From NCBI GenBank assembly GCA_009663005.1, contig CM018910.1, positions 14,004,581 to 14,014,580 on the forward strand: 10,000 nt of DNA, in the 5' to 3' direction. The notes under the pieces are model-generated. The model was given only the letters and a program-made list of their open reading frames with translations, was not told the origin of the DNA and made no database searches. Numbering within the stretch: the first letter of the stretch is position 1; every line of letters begins with the position of its first letter. This DNA comes from Actinidia chinensis (taxonomy: Eukaryota > Streptophyta > Magnoliopsida > Ericales > Actinidiaceae). The position numbers and the translations under genes were made by a program. Of this stretch, positions 7,498 to 10,000 are shown in pieces.

Positions 7498-7530
7498 GAG
7501 AGAGAGAAAGAGAGAGAGAGAGAGGAGAGA
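7498..7530. repeat. GA/CT microsatellite in the host leader
   Basis: This is an uninterrupted purine tract, mostly GA dinucleotides, which reads as a CT-rich pyrimidine patch on the gene's strand. Such patches are common around plant transcription start sites and 5'UTRs. Confidence 0.9.
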
Positions 7531-7564
7531 CACGAAGTGAGCGAGACTAGAAAAGAGAAGGAAA

Positions 7565-7570
7565 TGGGCC
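7565..7570 (-). promoter_or_regulatory. Site II-type element (GGCCCA)
   Basis: The minus strand reads AGGCCCATTT, matching the TGGGCC/GGCCCA site II core bound by TCP factors. It lies about 80 bp upstream of the telobox, the pairing reported for genes expressed in dividing cells. Confidence 0.45.
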
Positions 7571-7679
7571 TATTTGGTTTGTTAACCAAGTTTTCCACGT
7601 TCATGATTTAGCCCGCACACGTCCCAATCTTAACAGGGCGTTTAAATTTTTCAGTGTTTATCAAACAAACATGCGATTT

Positions 7680-7896
7680 TTTTCATTAAAAAAATGGTGG
7701 GGTGGGATTAGGCAAGTATAGACCCAAGGAGAGCGATTGAGGAGACTATTACTCCAATTTTTTTTAATAAAAAAAGACTCCAATTTTAATTTGAATTACA
7801 TAAGTTCACCACCCTAAGATTGAAATTATTATTTTTAATATTATTACTTATTTATAAATTTTTATACATATATAAATTTAATATATTATTTATTTT
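7680..7896. other. AT-rich spacer, no gene
   Basis: Long A and T runs and TATA-like repeats (particularly 7830-7890) separate the host promoter from the copia fragment. No terminal inverted repeats that would define a MITE were identified by eye. Confidence 0.6.
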
Positions 7897-7899
7897 GGC

Positions 7900-8700
7900 G
7901 CTCTGAAGACGCTTTCAAAAGTATTAAAGAGGTATTTTATACAACACAACAAACCTAGTGTGGCACCTGTACAAAAGGTTACGTGTAACTCAGCGCTTTG
8001 TAGTGCTCGAGGAGCGATATAGAGAAGGATAAGTTTAAGAGCATTCCATATGCTTATGCTGTTGGAAGCTTGATGTACGCCCAAACGTGTACATGGCCAG
8101 ACATTGCCTATGCTGTGGGTTTACTAGGTAGATACCAAAGTCACCCAAGCATGGAGCATTGGAAAAGTTGCCTTCAAAGTCATAAGGTATCTTCAGGGGA
8201 CCAGAGACTACATGATCACATAATGGCGATCCGATATACTGGAGATCGTCAGATGTTCAGACTCCGAGCTGGATGCCTGGACACCAGAAAATCGACATCC
8301 GAATACGTTTTCCTACTTGTCGGCGGCCCAATTTTTGGAAGAGTGAGAAGCAGAAGATCACATATTTTTCCTCTACACACCCGGAGTATATTGCTTTCTA
8401 TGAGGCCACATGCTAGGATATTTGGCTTAGGAACTTCATCACAGGACTCAGGTGGTAATAGGTACCATCTGACGACCGCTAAAGATCTACTATTATAACT
8501 CAGTAGCCATTGCCTTCTTCAACAACAATCAGTTGTCTAGTAGGTTGAAACATGTAGACGTAAAGTACTATGTTGTGAAGGAAATGGTGGAAGATCATCT
8601 AGTGACGGTGGATCACGTTAGCACCAGCATGATGATAGCAGACCCTTTGACCAAGGGTTCAAAACCTTCCTATCATTGAGGTTTTCTTAATCAGGTTTTG
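7900..8700 (+). pseudogene. Truncated Ty1/copia pol: RT end and RNase H
   Basis: The match begins abruptly near 7900, with VLKRYF and VAPVQK at 7921-7975 (frame 1). It continues with KSIPYAYAVGSLMYAQ (~8040-8085), RPDIAYAVG-like TWPDIAYAVGLLGRYQS, DTRKSTSEYVFLL (from 8280), the integrase-free RNase H blocks PEYIAFYEA (~8385), LKHVDVKYYVVKEM (~8548-8590), and DPLTKG (8641-8658). This is the copia order, where RNase H ends the polyprotein. Frames change near 7990, 8165, 8265 and 8335, and stops occur at several points. The 5' truncation joins AT-rich DNA, so everything upstream of the RT end (gag, protease, integrase and most of RT) is absent from this copy. The last 180 bp belong to the left arm of an inverted repeat. 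Confidence 0.88.
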
Positions 8701-8835
8701 GGGCAACCATATGGGCCTGAGCTTCAGAGGTAGGGTTAATCATGGCAGGAGGGGATGGGCCGACAAAATGGGCTTGCGGAGTAGAGGGGTTCTTTAGACC
8801 CACATGATAGACTTGGGCTATGGCCTGGGCCACTG
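8522..8835 (+). repeat. Left arm of a large inverted repeat (copia end plus foreign sequence)
   Basis: These 314 bp match the reverse complement of 9686-10000, with about 23 substitutions and one indel counted by eye, so roughly 92-93% identity. The arm covers the last copia RNase H block and about 130 bp that is not copia. The outer edge is set by the window end and may extend; the inner edge is sharp at GGCCTGGGCCACTG. Confidence 0.88.
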
Positions 8836-8842
8836 TAATCTC
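8703..8842 (-). pseudogene. Gag-like peptide remnant opposite the copia strand (left arm)
   Basis: The minus strand encodes VAQAIAQVYHVG, then PQAHFVGPSP and NPTSEAQAHM, before a stop at 8687. A matching peptide is encoded by the right arm (after one frameshift), so the sequence was probably once coding. Composition (Ala, Gln, Pro, Ser) suggests a retrotransposon Gag or linker, but no nucleocapsid zinc knuckle is seen. The open frame extends back to 9022, but that part has no right-arm counterpart and may be chance. Confidence 0.3.
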
Positions 8843-9480
8843 TAAGTCTTCATATAGCACTTTTTCCAATCCTGATAATATTATATATCCTTCTATAAAC
8901 AATAAGAAAAAGAAATACCAGTATATAACTTCACTGTCACTAGCCATAGGGCATACCCGCTCACCCAGTCCTTTCTTGGACTGGCTTGACTCAATTCTCA
9001 GGAAATCGCACAATCCGTGCATTTCCCCTCTCCAGTTCCTAAGATGAGTCTATTGACTGAGTAACCTAAGCCGAAAAAGTGGAGCAAATCGTGTCAATCT
9101 TTGGGCGAGGAGATCACTTCCGAGCGTCGATCGAGGAGAGATTGATTCTTGCCTATTAGATAAAATGAATTCCCTGCTTGCTAGACTCGAGAGCCTTTGC
9201 TTGTTTGTTTTCTTGTTTTAATTAGTTGTTACACCGGTAGTTTCATCATTTTCTCTTTCGGCCCAATTGATCTTAGTGGGCCTTGTCCTTGTCTTTGGTC
9301 TTTAGTTTCATCTTTCATTAGGTAGGCTTTCTTCGAGCTGGACCGAAACTTACTTGATCCTTGGCTAAGATCCCATTTACCTCTCGAATTAGTCCTTGTC
9401 CCCTTGACTTGGCTTACCCTTCGTAGTCCGGTCCAAACCTTGTCTAGGATCGTAATGGCACCCTTTCGGACTCAGCCTCA
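8843..9480. other. Spacer between the inverted arms; nothing recognised
   Basis: No protein family, RNA gene or LTR boundary can be supported. Short open frames on both strands here have no recognisable domain. The stretch 9215-9420 is T-rich with scattered CTTGTC repeats. It could be part of an unidentified element whose ends are the two arms. Confidence 0.5.
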
Positions 9481-9836
9481 TGCCGATTAAGGGGCCCAAC
9501 ATCAAGCTAATGAGGCCTATCATGATCCTCCCTCCTCATCTTCAAGTCCATCATCTCTCGTTAACCCACGAATTGCCAATCTCATTTCACAAATGGCCCT
9601 TTTGAATGGATAAATGGCCCAGTCCAGATGACCCAATCCATGGCCAAAACCATGACTCAATCAATGGCCAAGACTATAACCAAGGCAGTGGCCCAGGCCA
9701 TGGCCCAAGTCTATCTTGTGGGTCCAAAGACCCCCCTATATTCCGCAAGCCCATTTTGTCGGCCCATCCCCTATTTCCATGATTAACCCTACCTCTGAAG
9801 CTCAGGCCCATATGGTTGGCTCAAAACTTGATTAAG
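9481..9836 (+). pseudogene. Gag-like coding remnant (right copy)
   Basis: Fragments on the + strand read QANEAYHDPPSSSSSPSS, then NPRIANLISQMALLN (~9567-9610), then after a frame change the tetrapeptide series MTQSMAKTMTQSMAKT and VAQAMAQVYLVG. After another one-base shift near 9737 it continues PQAHFVGPSP and NPTSEAQAHMV before a stop near 9831. A Ser/Pro-rich N-terminal part followed by a Gln/Met/Ala helix fits a retrotransposon Gag or another TE protein, but I do not recognise the family. The 3' half is shared with the left arm. Confidence 0.35.
9628..9711 (+). repeat. 12-bp minisatellite, seven in-frame units
   Basis: Units start at 9628, 9640, 9652, 9664, 9676, 9688 and 9700, each close to ATGGCCCAAxCC, encoding a tetrapeptide M-(A/T)-(Q/K)-(S/T/A). 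The inverted-repeat arm starts at 9686, so only the last two units recur in the left arm. Confidence 0.85.
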
Positions 9837-10000
9837 AAAACCCCAATGATAGGAAGGTTTTGAACCCTTAGTCAAAGGGTCTGCTATCATCATGCTGGTG
9901 CTAATGTGATCTATCGACACTAGATGATCTTCCACCATTTCCTTCACAACATAGTACTTTACGTCAATATGTTTCAACCTGCTAGACGATTGATTGTTGT
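9686..10000 (-). repeat. Right arm of the large inverted repeat
   Basis: This is the partner of 8522-8835 in opposite orientation, with an 850 bp spacer between the arms. It is cut by the window end, so the true arm may be longer. One base is inserted near 9737 relative to the left arm. Confidence 0.88.
9837..10000 (-). pseudogene. Ty1/copia RNase H C-terminus, second copy, inverted
   Basis: The minus strand reads LKHIDVKYYVVKEM, VEDHLVSIDHISTSMM and IADPLTKG, then SKPSYHWGF, with a stop at 9789. It is the same C-terminal copia segment as 8530-8700. Here it stays open where the left copy has a stop (Trp versus TGA at YH-x-GF). The rest of this copia copy should continue leftward in its own orientation, beyond 10000 on the + strand. 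Confidence 0.85.

Noticed and set aside
7890..8084. A 64-residue minus-strand open frame
   Set aside because: It is the antisense shadow of the copia RT/RNase H fragment, which is clearly recognisable on the plus strand.
8820..9047. A 75-residue plus-strand open frame
   Set aside because: It has no recognisable domain, overlaps the antisense gag-like frame and is Ser/Lys/Tyr-rich as expected of AT-rich noise.
1..10000. tRNA or rRNA genes
   Set aside because: No cloverleaf with A and B boxes and no rRNA-like block could be seen on either strand.

Overview
The window is nuclear DNA from a flowering plant, probably a eudicot. The evidence is plant-type Ty3/gypsy (Tat lineage) and Ty1/copia pol remnants, short U-rich introns with plant-like splice sites, and a telobox/site II promoter. 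No intact protein-coding gene is present. Most of the window is decayed, nested transposable-element sequence.

Region 1 (1-6444) is the 3' half of a large Tat-lineage LTR retrotransposon on the + strand. It contains the end of reverse transcriptase, a degenerate gypsy RNase H, a second archaeal-type RNase H with its D-E-D-D residues, and integrase with HHCC and D,D-35-E residues. Many stops and about six single-base frameshifts break it. A 34-36 bp tandem repeat (2548-2714) follows. Then comes an extra gene on the opposite strand (5277 to 3024, with its TATA box near 5490). It carries the plant 'putative gypsy type transposon' domain and a C-terminal coiled coil. It can be modelled with one 5'UTR intron and three coding introns. 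A polypurine tract (5734-5743) and a probable 3' LTR (5748-6444) close the element. Pol and the extra gene are transcribed towards each other and meet at the tandem repeat. The 5' LTR, gag, protease and most of RT lie outside the window to the left.

Region 2 (6445-7680) holds 760 bp of unrecognised, possibly LTR-derived sequence. It is followed by what looks like the promoter, 5'UTR and first exon of a host gene on the minus strand. The short peptide resembles the N-terminus of the plant rRNA-processing FYV7 family. The rest of that gene is not visible; the retroelement lies where its downstream exons would be expected.

Region 3 (7680-10000) is an AT-rich spacer followed by a decayed Ty1/copia RT-RNase H 3' end (+ strand, 7900-8700). 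The last part of that fragment and about 130 bp beyond it recur inverted at the window's right edge (8522-8835 versus 9686-10000, roughly 92-93% identical by eye). This makes a tail-to-tail arrangement around an 850 bp spacer. Opposite the copia strand, both arms also encode the same gag-like peptide, which on the right is preceded by a 12-bp, in-frame minisatellite.
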